Below, one piece after another: positions 18,128 through 27,535 of a stretch of 64,000 nt of DNA. The DNA is taken from the NCBI GenBank assembly GCA_017626295.1, contig JAGAJB010000017.1:62001-126000 (forward strand), read 5' to 3'. Source of the stretch: Clostridia bacterium. GTDB lineage: Bacteria > Bacillota > Clostridia > Oscillospirales > Acutalibacteraceae. The first letter of the stretch is position 1, and every line of letters starts with the position of its first letter. The notes beneath the pieces are model-generated. The model made no database searches. It had not been told where the DNA came from and saw only the letters and a program-made list of their open reading frames with translations. Made by a program: the position numbers and the translations under genes.

Positions 18128-21100
18128 ATGGTATACAGAGTATATGTTGAAAAGAAAAAAGAACTTGCTAACGAAGCAAAGTCACTTTTAGGTGATGCAC
18201 GTTCACTTTTAGGCATCAATAACCTTACAGATGTTCGTGTTATCAACCGTTACGATGCTGAAAATATTACAGAAGAACTTTTTGATTACGCAATTAAAAC
18301 AGTTTTCTCAGAGCCTCAGCTTGATATTGCAACTGCTGAAGTTGATTTAGAGGGTGCAACTGTTTTTGCGGTTGAGTTTTTACCCGGTCAGTTTGACCAG
18401 CGTGCAGACTCTGCTGCTCAGTGTATTCAGATTATTTCACAGGGCGAGCGCCCCACAGTTAAGAGTGCAAAGGTTTACGCTCTTTACGGTAATCTTACTG
18501 AGAGCGATATTGCAGAAATCAAAAAATATGTTATCAACCCTGTTGAAGCAAGAGAGGCAACACTCGAAAAATACGAAACTCTTGCTATGCAGTATGAAAT
18601 TCCCACAGAGGTAAAAACTCTTGAAGGTTTCATTGAACTTGACAGAGCAGGTCTTGAGAACTTCGTAAAAGAATACGGTCTTGCTATGGATGCAGATGAT
18701 ATTGCATTCTGCCAGAATTACTTTAAATCCGAGGACCGTGATCCCACAATAACAGAAATCAGAATGATAGATACATATTGGTCTGACCACTGCCGTCATA
18801 CAACATTCCTTACTGTTATTGATAACGTTGAGTTTGAAGACGAACTTCTTCAGAAAACATACGAAGAGTACCTTGCAACAAGAGAAGAACTTGGCAGAAC
18901 AAAACCCATCTGCCTTATGGACCTTGCAACCGTTGCAGTTAAATACTTAAGAGTAAACGGCAAACTCGACAAATTGGACGAATCCGAAGAAATCAATGCT
19001 TGTACAGTTAAAATCAATGTTGATGTTGACGGTGTAAGTGAGCCCTGGCTCCTTCTTTTCAAGAACGAAACACATAACCACCCCACAGAAATTGAGCCTT
19101 TCGGCGGTGCTGCTACTTGTATCGGCGGCGCTATCCGTGACCCCCTTTCAGGCCGTGCTTATGTTTACGGCGCAATGCGTGTTACAGGTGCTGCTGACCC
19201 CTTAAAACCCGTCAGCGAAACAATTAAGGGTAAACTTCCCCAGAGAACTATTGTTACTACTGCTGCTGCAGGTTACTCCTCATACGGTAACCAGATAGGT
19301 CTTGCAACAGGTATTGTTGACGAAATCTATCACCCCGGCTACGCTGCAAAGCGTATGGAAATCGGTGCAGTTGTTGCGGCTGCTCCTCAGGAAAATGTTC
19401 GCCGTGAATGTCCCGACCCCGGTGACGTTGTTATTCTTCTCGGCGGTTCAACAGGCCGTGACGGTTGCGGCGGTGCAACAGGTTCTTCTAAATCTCACAC
19501 TGCAACTTCACTTGAAACTTGCGGTGCTGAAGTTCAGAAGGGTAATGCTCCTGAAGAAAGAAAACTCCAGAGATTATTTAGAAATAAAGAAGCAACACTT
19601 ATGATTAAGCGTTGTAACGATTTCGGTGCAGGCGGTGTTTCCGTTGCTATCGGTGAACTTGCTGACGGTCTTGAAATCGACCTTAACGCAGTTCCTAAGA
19701 AATATGAAGGTCTTGACGGTACAGAACTTGCTATTTCCGAATCACAGGAAAGAATGGCAGTTGTTGTTGAAAAGGAAAACGTTGAAAGATTCCTCGAACT
19801 TGCCGCAACAGAAAACCTTCAGGCTTGCCCCGTAGCAAAAGTTACAGAGGAAGCAAGACTTGTTATGCATTGGAACGGTAAGGTTATCTGCAACATCAGC
19901 AGAGAGTTCCTTAACTCCAACGGTGCAGATAAACACGTTAATGTTGCTACTGCAAAACCCGAAAATTACGATAAAGAAATCAGCGGTACTTTCACAGATA
20001 ATATGAAGGCTATGGCTGACGACCTTAATATCTGTTCAAAGCGCGGTCTTTCCGAGCGTTTTGACTCAACTATCGGTGCAGGCACAGTTCTTATGCCTTT
20101 CGGCGGTAAAAATCAGTTAACTCCCATTCAGGCAATGGTACAGAAAATTTCTGTTGAAAAGAAACATACTGACGACTGCTCACTTATGGCTTGGGGTTAT
20201 AATCCTTTCATTACAGAAAAGAGTCCCTACCACGGCGCATACCTTGCAGTAGTTGAATCAATTTGTAAACTTATTGCAACAGGTGCAAAATTCGAGGATG
20301 TTTATCTTACATTCCAGGAATATTTTGAGCGTGTAAATAAAGAACCTAAGCGTTGGGGCAAACCCCTTGCAGCGCTTTTAGGTGCATTTAAAGCACAGAA
20401 AGAACTCGGCGTAGGTTCCATCGGCGGTAAAGACTCAATGAGTGGTACTTTCGAGGATATTGACGTTCCTCCCACACTTGTTTCTTTCGCAGTTACAACC
20501 GAAAAGGTTAAAGATATTGTTTCTCCCGAATTCAAAAAGGCAGGTAACAAAGTATACATTATTAAGCCCGAACTTGATGAAAACGGTTTACCCGTAACAG
20601 AGTCACTTCTTAAAGTGTTCGATAAAGTTTGCGCACTTCTCCGCGAAGGCAAAGCAGTTTCTTGCTACACACCCGGTATGGGCGGTATTGCAGAAGCAGT
20701 TATGAAAATGGCTTTCGGTAACGGTCTCGGCTTCAATTTTGCTGATACTCTTACTGTTGCAGACATTTTCGGTTACAACTACGCTTCATTTATCCTTGAA
20801 GCAACTGAGGATATTGAAGGCGAATTCATTGGTACTGTTACAGAAAGGGCAGTATTCACACTCGGTGACGAAAGCCTTGATTTAACAGAAGTTCTGGGTA
20901 TTTACGAAGATAAACTTGAAAGTGTTTACAGTTGTAATATCCCCGATACGAATACACCTGTTGAGAACTTCTCATATGTTGCAACAGAGCGCAAGGCTCC
21001 TGCTATAAAGGTTGCAAAACCCAAGATTCTTATTCCTGCATTCCCCGGTACTAACTGCGAATTTGACAGCGCAAAGGCAGTACGCGATGCAGGTGCAGAG

Positions 21101-21814
21101 CCCGAAATAATTGTTATTAAAAACCGTACGTCCGCAGGTATTACGGAGAGTGTAAATGAGTTTGCAACAAAACTCAAAGATGCTCAGATGATTTTCATTC
21201 CCGGTGGATTCTCCGGCGGTGACGAACCCGACGGTTCAGGTAAATTTATCACTGCTTTCTTCCGTAATGCAGCAGTTAAGGACGGTGTAACAGACCTTCT
21301 TGAAAATCGCGACGGTCTTATGTGCGGTATCTGTAACGGTTTCCAGGCTCTTATTAAACTCGGTCTTGTTCCTTACGGCAAAATCATTGAAACTGATGAA
21401 AATTGCCCCACTCTTACTTACAACACAATTGCTCGCCATCAGTCAAGAATTGTGAGAACAAGAATTGCTTCCAACAAATCTCCCTGGCTTGCACTTACAG
21501 AAGTTGGTGACGTTTACAATGTTCCGATTTCACACGGTGAGGGTCGCTTCCTTGCAAGCGAAGAACTTGTAAGAAAACTTGCAGAAAACGGACAGATTGC
21601 AACACAGTACGTTGACCTTGAGGGCAACGCAACAGTTGATGTTCACTTTAACCCCAACGATTCAATGTTTGCTATTGAGGGTATTACATCACCCGACGGC
21701 AGAGTATTCGGTAAAATGGGTCACAGCGAACGTATCGGCGACGGTCTTTATAAAAACGTTCCTGGTAATTACGACATCCGTATGTTCGAGGCAGCAGTTA
21801 AGTATTATAAATAA
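18128..21814 (+). CDS. purL: Phosphoribosylformylglycinamidine synthase, single-chain
   Basis: 1228 residues. It converts FGAR to FGAM using glutamine. The single chain contains an N-terminal domain, two AIR-synthetase-like halves (HNHPTEIEPFGGAAT near residue 320) and a C-terminal class I glutaminase from about residue 960 with PAFPGTNCEF, GGFSGGDEPDG, catalytic CGICNGFQ and SHGEGRF. This is the clostridial large form, so no purS or purQ is needed. The start is five bases after purD; GGAGGATT in the purD end is the ribosome site. It is the last gene of the purine operon and is followed by a strong terminator. Confidence 0.96.
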   Translation: MVYRVYVEKKKELANEAKSLLGDARSLLGINNLTDVRVINRYDAENITEELFDYAIKTVFSEPQLDIATAEVDLEGATVFAVEFLPGQFDQRADSAAQCIQIISQGERPTVKSAKVYALYGNLTESDIAEIKKYVINPVEAREATLEKYETLAMQYEIPTEVKTLEGFIELDRAGLENFVKEYGLAMDADDIAFCQNYFKSEDRDPTITEIRMIDTYWSDHCRHTTFLTVIDNVEFEDELLQKTYEEYLATREELGRTKPICLMDLATVAVKYLRVNGKLDKLDESEEINACTVKINVDVDGVSEPWLLLFKNETHNHPTEIEPFGGAATCIGGAIRDPLSGRAYVYGAMRVTGAADPLKPVSETIKGKLPQRTIVTTAAAGYSSYGNQIGLATGIVDEIYHPGYAAKRMEIGAVVAAAPQENVRRECPDPGDVVILLGGSTGRDGCGGATGSSKSHTATSLETCGAEVQKGNAPEERKLQRLFRNKEATLMIKRCNDFGAGGVSVAIGELADGLEIDLNAVPKKYEGLDGTELAISESQERMAVVVEKENVERFLELAATENLQACPVAKVTEEARLVMHWNGKVICNISREFLNSNGADKHVNVATAKPENYDKEISGTFTDNMKAMADDLNICSKRGLSERFDSTIGAGTVLMPFGGKNQLTPIQAMVQKISVEKKHTDDCSLMAWGYNPFITEKSPYHGAYLAVVESICKLIATGAKFEDVYLTFQEYFERVNKEPKRWGKPLAALLGAFKAQKELGVGSIGGKDSMSGTFEDIDVPPTLVSFAVTTEKVKDIVSPEFKKAGNKVYIIKPELDENGLPVTESLLKVFDKVCALLREGKAVSCYTPGMGGIAEAVMKMAFGNGLGFNFADTLTVADIFGYNYASFILEATEDIEGEFIGTVTERAVFTLGDESLDLTEVLGIYEDKLESVYSCNIPDTNTPVENFSYVATERKAPAIKVAKPKILIPAFPGTNCEFDSAKAVRDAGAEPEIIVIKNRTSAGITESVNEFATKLKDAQMIFIPGGFSGGDEPDGSGKFITAFFRNAAVKDGVTDLLENRDGLMCGICNGFQALIKLGLVPYGKIIETDENCPTLTYNTIARHQSRIVRTRIASNKSPWLALTEVGDVYNVPISHGEGRFLASEELVRKLAENGQIATQYVDLEGNATVDVHFNPNDSMFAIEGITSPDGRVFGKMGHSERIGDGLYKNVPGNYDIRMFEAAVKYYK

Positions 21815-21819
21815 TTTTA

Positions 21820-21867
21820 AAGGTGTATTCAAAACAGTTTTTCTGTTTTGAATACACCTTATTTTTT
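21820..21867. terminator. Bidirectional terminator between purL and mntP
   Basis: A perfect 18-bp stem: AAGGTGTATTCAAAACAG (21820-21837), loop TTTTT, CTGTTTTGAATACACCTT (21843-21860), then ATTTTTTATT. The two flanking genes converge on it. Confidence 0.92.
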
Positions 21868-22441
21868 ATTGTATTATTCCCAGTCCCTCAAGCAAGATCT
21901 TTAAACCTAAAAGGATAAGTATAAGTCCGCCGGTTAATTCGGCTTTGGATTTGTATTTTGTTCCGAAAATATTACCGATTTTTACGCCGACTGCGGAGAG
22001 TGTCATTGTGATTACACCGATTAAAACAAAGGTCATATAAACAAACCGGTCCGGGTTGAAATCGGTAAAAGCGAAACTCACACCTGCCGCTAAAGCGTCG
22101 ATACTTGTAGCAATTGCCATTACTATCATTGTTTTGAAACCTAAGGAATCGTCAAGACATTCTTCGTCTTTGTCGAAAGATTCTTTAATCATATTACCGC
22201 CGATTATTGCGAGAAGCACGAATGCTATCCAATGGCTGACTGATGTGATTTTTTCTGCAAATGTACTGCCTAAAAGGTAGCCTGCAAGGGGCATAAGAGC
22301 CTGAAAAACACCAAACCAGACACCGACGGTAAGACAGTTTTTAACATTTATTTTTTTTAGTGCAAGACCTTTGCAAAGGGCAACTGCGAAAGCATCCATT
22401 GAAAGACTTACGGCAAGAAGAACGACTTCTGTGATATTCAT
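21866..22441 (-). CDS. mntP: MntP-family putative manganese efflux pump
   Basis: 191 residues with six hydrophobic segments. The paired motifs SMDAFAVA (near residue 14) and SIDALAAGV (near residue 100), with buried aspartates, are typical of the MntP family, which exports Mn(II). I place the start at ATG 22441; a longer frame upstream has a charged, non-membrane N-terminus and no ribosome site. Between its start and the divergent gene there are only about 150 bases, and I see no yybP-type manganese riboswitch there. Confidence 0.85.
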   Translation of the reverse strand: MNITEVVLLAVSLSMDAFAVALCKGLALKKINVKNCLTVGVWFGVFQALMPLAGYLLGSTFAEKITSVSHWIAFVLLAIIGGNMIKESFDKDEECLDDSLGFKTMIVMAIATSIDALAAGVSFAFTDFNPDRFVYMTFVLIGVITMTLSAVGVKIGNIFGTKYKSKAELTGGLILILLGLKILLEGLGIIQ

Positions 22442-22534
22442 AAAATCATCTCCGAAAAAGTTATGGAATGAAATTATATATCTTTTACTTTTAAGTGTCA
22501 ATATGAGGAAATATTTAAAATACACATATATACA

Positions 22535-22564
22535 TTGATTTTAATAAAAAAGATATGTTATTAT
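22535..22564 (+). promoter_or_regulatory. Probable promoter of the alpha/beta hydrolase gene
   Basis: TTGATT at 22535-22540, 18-base spacer, TATTAT at 22559-22564; the gene starts 34 bases further on. Confidence 0.5.
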
Positions 22565-22597
22565 ATAAAATGTAATGTAATAAAAGCGGGTGAAATT

Positions 22598-23653
22598 ATG
22601 AGTGAAAATACAGAACTTCAAAACGCTGAGCAAACAGAAGATAATGAAGAAGTTTATGAAGACGAACAGGAAGAGTATGTTTATACAGAATCAAAGGTTG
22701 TAACTCTTTTAAAACGCATTTTCAATAAAAAGGTAATTGCAATTGTTGTTGCTCTTGTTATTTTAATACAGGTCTTAACAAGCGTCATTGTTTCCGGTCT
22801 TGTATTGGATGCAGATAAATTTATAAAATCAGAAAAATCAGAAAAAATTATTTACGGTGAACTCTCCGACAAATCGTATGTGGAGTGGTTATCGGGTAAA
22901 GCAACTCATAAGTATATAGAAAACAGCGAGAAAAGTAAACTTCACGCTTTGGAACTGAAAAACTATGATACTTCACACAGTTATATCATTGTATGCCATC
23001 CAATGACTTTCAAAGCGGAAGATATGGCTGTATATGCTTATCATTTTTATGATTTAGGTTTTAACGTTATTCTTCCCGATGCACGCGGTTACGGAGAAAG
23101 CGAATATAAAAAACTTAATATGGGCTGGCTTGACCGCCACGATATACTTTTATGGTCAGAAGAAATTGTTAAAACCGACAGCAAGGCGAACATTTTCCTT
23201 TTCGGTGTGGGTATGGGCGGTTCAACTGTTCTTATGGCGTCAAGCCTTGAACTTCCCGATAATGTTAAGGGTATAATTAGTGACAGTGCCTATGCTGATG
23301 TGCAAGAGGCTTTCAAGGAAAATATAAAGGATATTTACGGTGTTCCGTCATTTCCTGTGGTTAATATGGCATCGCTCTACGTTAAATTAACTGAGGGTTG
23401 GAGTTTTAAAGAAGCGGATGCAATAGAACAGGTGAAAAATTCAAAAGTTCCGATTCTTTTTATACACGGCGGTGAGGACGAAGTTGTGCCTGTATCACAA
23501 AGCAATGACTTGTACGAATCCTGTTCGGCAAAGGGGAGCGACCATCTTCTCATAAGCAGTGCCCCCCACGCCAAGACCCTTGAAACCAATGCGGAAAAGT
23601 ATTGGTCGAACGTTGATTTATTTATTTTAGATAACATTGAAAATACCCCTTGA
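22598..23653 (+). CDS. Membrane-anchored alpha/beta-hydrolase-fold protein, catalytic serine replaced by glycine
   Basis: 351 residues. An acidic N-terminal tail of about 35 residues (many Glu/Asp) is followed by one membrane helix (VIAIVVALVILIQVLTS, about residues 47-65) and an extracellular alpha/beta-hydrolase domain. Family landmarks include LPDARGYGES and the elbow FGVGMGGST. In relatives the elbow reads GxSMG; here residue 205 is glycine (codon GGT), so the nucleophile is missing, while the acid (D294 in GGEDEVVP) and the base (H324 in SAPHAK) remain. It may bind rather than hydrolyse, or use another residue. Start chosen at ATG 22598; the ribosome site is weak. Confidence 0.8.
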   Translation: MSENTELQNAEQTEDNEEVYEDEQEEYVYTESKVVTLLKRIFNKKVIAIVVALVILIQVLTSVIVSGLVLDADKFIKSEKSEKIIYGELSDKSYVEWLSGKATHKYIENSEKSKLHALELKNYDTSHSYIIVCHPMTFKAEDMAVYAYHFYDLGFNVILPDARGYGESEYKKLNMGWLDRHDILLWSEEIVKTDSKANIFLFGVGMGGSTVLMASSLELPDNVKGIISDSAYADVQEAFKENIKDIYGVPSFPVVNMASLYVKLTEGWSFKEADAIEQVKNSKVPILFIHGGEDEVVPVSQSNDLYESCSAKGSDHLLISSAPHAKTLETNAEKYWSNVDLFILDNIENTP

Positions 23654-23678
23654 CAAACATATAATACTCTGTTATAAT
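23650..23678 (+). promoter_or_regulatory. Consensus promoter of the ylxM-ffh operon
   Basis: Exact TTGACA (23650-23655), 17-base spacer, exact TATAAT (23673-23678). It overlaps the stop codon of the preceding gene, and its predicted start point (near 23685) falls inside the 5' arm of the next hairpin. Confidence 0.88.
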
Positions 23679-23681
23679 GCA

Positions 23682-23717
23682 CTCCTGTAAAGTTAAAGTT
23701 CTTTACAGGAGTTTTTT
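23682..23717 (+). terminator. Terminator immediately downstream of the ylxM promoter
   Basis: CTCCTGTAAAG (23682-23692), eight-base loop, CTTTACAGGAG (23701-23711), TTTTTT (23712-23717). It probably ends the hydrolase transcript. Transcripts initiated at the promoter would lack the first few bases of the stem. Confidence 0.8.
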
Positions 23718-23733
23718 GAAAGGGGAAGTTATT

Positions 23734-24096
23734 GTGGCTAAAAATCTCGATATTGTTTTGCTTGCGGATTACTACGGCGAAATGCTTACCGATAATCAGC
23801 GCAAATTTATTGAGTATTACTATAACGATGACCTTTCACTTTCCGAAATTGCACAGAACGAGGGTATCACAAGGCAGGGTGTACGCGATGCTGTTAAACG
23901 CGCAGAAACCCAACTTTACGATATGGAAAAGAAACTCGGCTTTGCAGAGCGTTCACGCAAGGTGAACGAAGCCTTGGATGCTATTATTGAAAGCACCGAG
24001 GTTATAAACAACTATAATATGAACATTTCTCTTTCAAGGGAGGTAAACGATGCGGTTGTCCGCATTAAATCAATAGTTAATTCCCTTGATGAATAA
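23734..24096 (+). CDS. ylxM: YlxM family helix-turn-helix protein
   Basis: 120 residues of the UPF0122/YlxM family, sigma-70-region-4-like DNA- or RNA-binding proteins that accompany the SRP genes. LLADYYGEMLTDNQRKF and the helix-turn-helix LSLSEIAQNEGITRQGVRDA (about residues 33-52) are diagnostic. The start is GTG 23734, eight bases after GAAAGGGG; an upstream in-frame start would lie within the terminator. It lies 14 bases before ffh, the conserved order in Firmicutes. Confidence 0.93.
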   Translation: MAKNLDIVLLADYYGEMLTDNQRKFIEYYYNDDLSLSEIAQNEGITRQGVRDAVKRAETQLYDMEKKLGFAERSRKVNEALDAIIESTEVINNYNMNISLSREVNDAVVRIKSIVNSLDE

Positions 24097-24110
24097 AAGG
24101 AGGTTGCACC

Positions 24111-25490
24111 GTGGCTTTTGAAGGACTTTCCGACAGACTTGACAATGCCTTTAAAAAGTTAAAAAGTAAGGGTAGCCTTACCGAATCCGATGTTCGTGAC
24201 GCTATGCGTGAGGTGCGCCTTGCACTTCTTGAAGCAGACGTTAACTATAAGGTTGCTAAGGATTTTACTAATGCCGTAACGGAGCGTGCTATCGGCGCAA
24301 AGGTTATGGAAAGCCTTACTCCCGCACAGATGGTTATAAAAATCGTTAATGAGGAACTTACCGCACTTATGGGCGGTACTCAGGCAAGACTTGCCTCTGC
24401 TTCCCATCCGCCAACGGTTGTTATGATGTGCGGTCTTCAGGGTTCAGGTAAAACCACACACAGTGCTAAAATCGCATTAAAACTCAAAGAACAGGGTCAC
24501 AGACCTCTTCTCGTTGCCTGCGATATTTACCGTCCCGCTGCTATTAAGCAGTTGCAGGTTGTGGGTGAACAGATAGATGTCCCCGTTTTTGAAATGGGCA
24601 CTGAAAATCCTGTTAAAATCGCAAGCGAGGCTATAAAACTCGCTAAAGATAAGGGTTACGATTACGTGTTCCTTGATACTGCAGGTCGTTTGCATATTGA
24701 CGAACAACTTATGCAGGAACTTAAAGATATTAAGTCCACTGTTAAACCCCACGAAATTCTTCTTGTTATCGACTCAATGCTCGGTCAGGATGCAGTTACG
24801 GTTGCATCAAGTTTCAACGAAGCATTAGGTATAGACGGTCTTGTTCTTACTAAACTTGACGGTGATACACGAGGCGGTGCTGCTCTTTCAGCAAGGGCGG
24901 TTACAGGCAAACCCATTAAGTTTATAGGTGTGGGTGAAAAACTCGCGGATCTTGATGTTTTCCACCCCGACAGAATGGCAAGCCGTATACTCGGTATGGG
25001 CGACGTTCTTTCACTTATAGAAAAAGCGGAAACAGCCCTTGACGAGAAAAAGGCTGAAGAACTTGAAAAGAAACTTCGCCAGAATAAACTAGACCTTAAC
25101 GATATGCTTATGCAGTTTGAAGAGATGAAAAAAATGGGTCCCATGAAAGATATTATTTCAATGATACCCGGTCTCGGCAAAAAGGTTAAGGATACAGATA
25201 TTGACGATAAACAGATTGACTATACAATGGCTATTATCCGTTCAATGACTATGAAAGAACGCGAAAATCCCGATATAATCAATCCGTCACGTAAGAGAAG
25301 AATTGCAGCCGGTTGCGGTATGCAGGTAGAAGACGTTAACAGACTTCTTAACCAATACCGTTCAATGCAGAAGTTGTATAAGCAACTTAACGGCAAAAAT
25401 TCAAAGAAAATGATGAAACGCATGCAGCGTATGGGTATGGGCGGAGGAATGCCCGGTATGCCCGGCGGTATGGGCGGTTTCCCAATGTAA
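24111..25490 (+). CDS. ffh: Signal recognition particle protein Ffh
   Basis: 459 residues. GTPase that binds signal peptides and 4.5S RNA and delivers nascent chains to FtsY. An N-terminal four-helix N domain, the G domain with GLQGSGKTT (near residue 107), DTAGR and TKLDGDTRGG, then a methionine-rich M domain; the tail is unusually Gly/Met rich (GMGGGMPGMPGG). GTG start at 24111 with AGGAGG upstream. Confidence 0.97.
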   Translation: MAFEGLSDRLDNAFKKLKSKGSLTESDVRDAMREVRLALLEADVNYKVAKDFTNAVTERAIGAKVMESLTPAQMVIKIVNEELTALMGGTQARLASASHPPTVVMMCGLQGSGKTTHSAKIALKLKEQGHRPLLVACDIYRPAAIKQLQVVGEQIDVPVFEMGTENPVKIASEAIKLAKDKGYDYVFLDTAGRLHIDEQLMQELKDIKSTVKPHEILLVIDSMLGQDAVTVASSFNEALGIDGLVLTKLDGDTRGGAALSARAVTGKPIKFIGVGEKLADLDVFHPDRMASRILGMGDVLSLIEKAETALDEKKAEELEKKLRQNKLDLNDMLMQFEEMKKMGPMKDIISMIPGLGKKVKDTDIDDKQIDYTMAIIRSMTMKERENPDIINPSRKRRIAAGCGMQVEDVNRLLNQYRSMQKLYKQLNGKNSKKMMKRMQRMGMGGGMPGMPGGMGGFPM

Positions 25491-25555
25491 TCAAACACAA
25501 TTAGTGTTGATATAAAATCAGTTTATTATTATTTTACTTTTCGGAGGTAATTAAA

Positions 25556-25801
25556 ATGGCAGTAAAAATTCGTCTTCGCCGTATGGGCGCAAAGAAAGCA
25601 CCTTTCTATCGTGTAGTTGTAGCAGATTCACGTTATCCCCGTGACGGCCGCTTCATTGAAGAAGTAGGTTTCTACAACCCCGTTAGCGATCCTGCAGAAA
25701 TCAAAATCGATGCAGAAAAGGTTACAAAATGGATTCAGAACGGCGCACAGCCCACTGATACAGTTCGTGCTCTTCTCAAAAAGCAGAACATCATTAAGTA
25801 A
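25556..25801 (+). CDS. rpsP: Ribosomal protein bS16
   Basis: 81 residues, normal length. It begins [25 protein letters not shown], the bS16 signature region, continues with [14 protein letters not shown] and binds 16S rRNA in the small subunit. CGGAGG is upstream of the ATG. It sits between ffh and khpA in the usual Firmicutes order. Confidence 0.97.
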   Translation: MAVKIRLRRMGAKKAPFYRVVVADSRYPRDGRFIEEVGFYNPVSDPAEIKIDAEKVTKWIQNGAQPTDTVRALLKKQNIIK

Positions 25802-25816
25802 TTAAAGGTGACTGTA

Positions 25817-26050
25817 ATGAAAGAATTGCTCGAAACAGTCGCAAAGGGTCTTGTTGAGACTCCTGACGCAGTCGAGGTCACTGTTGATGAACCCAATGAA
25901 GAGGGTGTTACCGTATACCATCTTCATGTTGGTCCCGATGATATGGGCAGGGTTATCGGTAAGCAGGGCAGAATTGCAAAGGCAATACGTACTGTTATGC
26001 GTGCAGCAGCCATTCGCAATGATGTTAAAATACAGGTCGACATTGACTAA
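25817..26050 (+). CDS. khpA: KH-domain RNA-binding protein KhpA
   Basis: 77 residues, essentially one KH domain, with the GxxG loop in IGKQGRIAKAI. KhpA proteins bind RNA, often together with KhpB, and influence cell division and envelope growth in Firmicutes. The start is ATG 25817 (AAAGGTG, six bases upstream); an earlier GTG at 25808 overlaps that ribosome site. Confidence 0.93.
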   Translation: MKELLETVAKGLVETPDAVEVTVDEPNEEGVTVYHLHVGPDDMGRVIGKQGRIAKAIRTVMRAAAIRNDVKIQVDID

Positions 26051-26088
26051 GTCGTAATGCGTTGACAAGCGAACAACAAAATCAAAAA

Positions 26089-26125
26089 GACCTTTCGCAC
26101 AGATACCTGTCCGAAAGGTCTTTTT
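26089..26125 (+). terminator. Terminator between khpA and rimM
   Basis: GACCTTTCG (26089-26097) and CGAAAGGTC (26112-26120) followed by TTTTT. No promoter is evident between it and rimM, so it probably lets part of the transcription through and lowers rimM-trmD expression. Confidence 0.8.
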
Positions 26126-26136
26126 AGGTGATAATT

Positions 26137-26655
26137 ATGATTAAAGAATATCTTGAAATCGGGCAGATTGTCAGTACCCACGGTATCAGAGGTGAAATTC
26201 GCCTTAACCCTTGGTGTGACGGGCCCGAATTTGTTAAAAAGTTTAAAACTCTTTACCGTGATGATAAGGGTAACAAACCTTTCAAGGTGTTGGCGTGCCG
26301 TCCTCACGGCAATGTTGCTGTTCTTAAATTAGAGGGCGTTGATACTGTTGAAGCGGCAAAAGCCCTGAAGAACACAGTTCTTTATATGAAACGCGCGGAT
26401 GTTAATTTGCCCGAAGGGGAATGGTTTATTTCGGAACTTATCGGTTGCGAAGTTCTTGACTGTGATGATAACAGTATTTGTTACGGCACACTTACGGATA
26501 TTGATTCGGGTGCTGCTAATGACATCTGGTATATTAAGACACCCGATGAAAAGGAAGTTCTTATACCCGCCATAAAAGATGTTGTTATACGTTGTGATGT
26601 AGCCGAAAACAAGGTTTATATCCGTCCGCTTAGGGGGCTTTTTGATGAGAATTGA
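26137..26655 (+). CDS. rimM: 16S rRNA maturation factor RimM
   Basis: 172 residues. It assists assembly of the 30S head. The N-terminal beta-barrel begins LEIGQIVSTHGIRGEIR and a C-terminal PRC barrel contains EKEVLIPAIKDVV. Start taken at ATG 26137, five bases after TAGGTGA; the in-frame GTG at 26128 lies inside that ribosome site. It overlaps trmD by 11 bases, the conserved arrangement. Confidence 0.95.
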   Translation: MIKEYLEIGQIVSTHGIRGEIRLNPWCDGPEFVKKFKTLYRDDKGNKPFKVLACRPHGNVAVLKLEGVDTVEAAKALKNTVLYMKRADVNLPEGEWFISELIGCEVLDCDDNSICYGTLTDIDSGAANDIWYIKTPDEKEVLIPAIKDVVIRCDVAENKVYIRPLRGLFDEN

Positions 26656-27388
26656 TATTATGACTCTTTTTCCGCAGATGTGCGAAGCGGTAATGAGTGA
26701 AAGTATAATCGGCAGAGCAAGGGATACGGGAAAGGTTGAAATCAACTTTCATCAGATTCGTGATTTTGCCGTAAACAGACGCAACCAGGTTGACGATACA
26801 CCTTACGGTGGCGGTGCAGGTATGCTTATGATGCCCCAGCCTATATACGACTGTTTTATGAAAATTTGCGGTGAAACAGGAGTAAAACCCCATCTTATTT
26901 ATATGTCACCTTGCGGTAAAACACTTACACAGGAACGTGTGAAAGAACTTTCCGAAATCCCCAATATTGCCATACTCTGCGGCAGATACGAGGGTGTTGA
27001 CCAACGTGTTATTGACGAAATAGTTGATGAAGAAATATCAATAGGTGATTACGTTGTAACAGGTGGCGAAATGCCTGCAATGATTCTTGCAGATGCAATA
27101 TCCCGTATGCTTCCCGGTGTTCTTTCGGAGCCGGAAGGGTTTATGGGGGAGAGTCACTATTCATCACTTTTAGAGTATCCTCAGTACACCAAACCGCCTG
27201 TCTGGCACGGTGTGGAGGTTCCTCCCGTACTTGCTTCGGGTCACCACGCTAATATAAAAAAATGGCAAAGAGAACGTGCTATTGAGCGTACATATGAGCG
27301 CAGACCTGAACTTTTGGAAAATGCAGAATTAGATAAAAAGGAACGTAAGTTTTTAGAAGAATTGAAAAACAGGAAAGACGGTGAGTGA
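26645..27388 (+). CDS. trmD: tRNA (guanine-N1)-methyltransferase TrmD
   Basis: 247 residues. It methylates G37 of tRNAs with G36, preventing frameshifts. SPOUT-fold knot motifs are present: DDTPYGGGAGMLM, LCGRYEGVDQR and GDYVVTGGE. The ATG at 26645 overlaps rimM and follows AGGGGG. rplS, which often follows trmD, is absent here. Confidence 0.96.
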   Translation: MRIDIMTLFPQMCEAVMSESIIGRARDTGKVEINFHQIRDFAVNRRNQVDDTPYGGGAGMLMMPQPIYDCFMKICGETGVKPHLIYMSPCGKTLTQERVKELSEIPNIAILCGRYEGVDQRVIDEIVDEEISIGDYVVTGGEMPAMILADAISRMLPGVLSEPEGFMGESHYSSLLEYPQYTKPPVWHGVEVPPVLASGHHANIKKWQRERAIERTYERRPELLENAELDKKERKFLEELKNRKDGE

Positions 27389-27535
27389 AGTATCATTCAC
27401 TAAGTTATTGTTTATCTTCAATAATATGTTTCTACATTTATTGTTATTTTGCACAAATCACAAATCTTTTTTTGAAAAAGGTTTAGTGTTCCGTCCGAAT
27501 TATTGCCAAACTATGAAAAGGTTTGCAGTTTTTCG
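27389..27535. other. Intergenic region between trmD and the HPr promoter
   Basis: I see no gene. Shortly after trmD there is a six-bp dyad (AGTGAA/TTCACT) without a T-run. Confidence 0.5.

Noticed and set aside
22442..22597. A yybP-type manganese riboswitch upstream of mntP
   Set aside because: I looked for its conserved loops and saw none in this short space.
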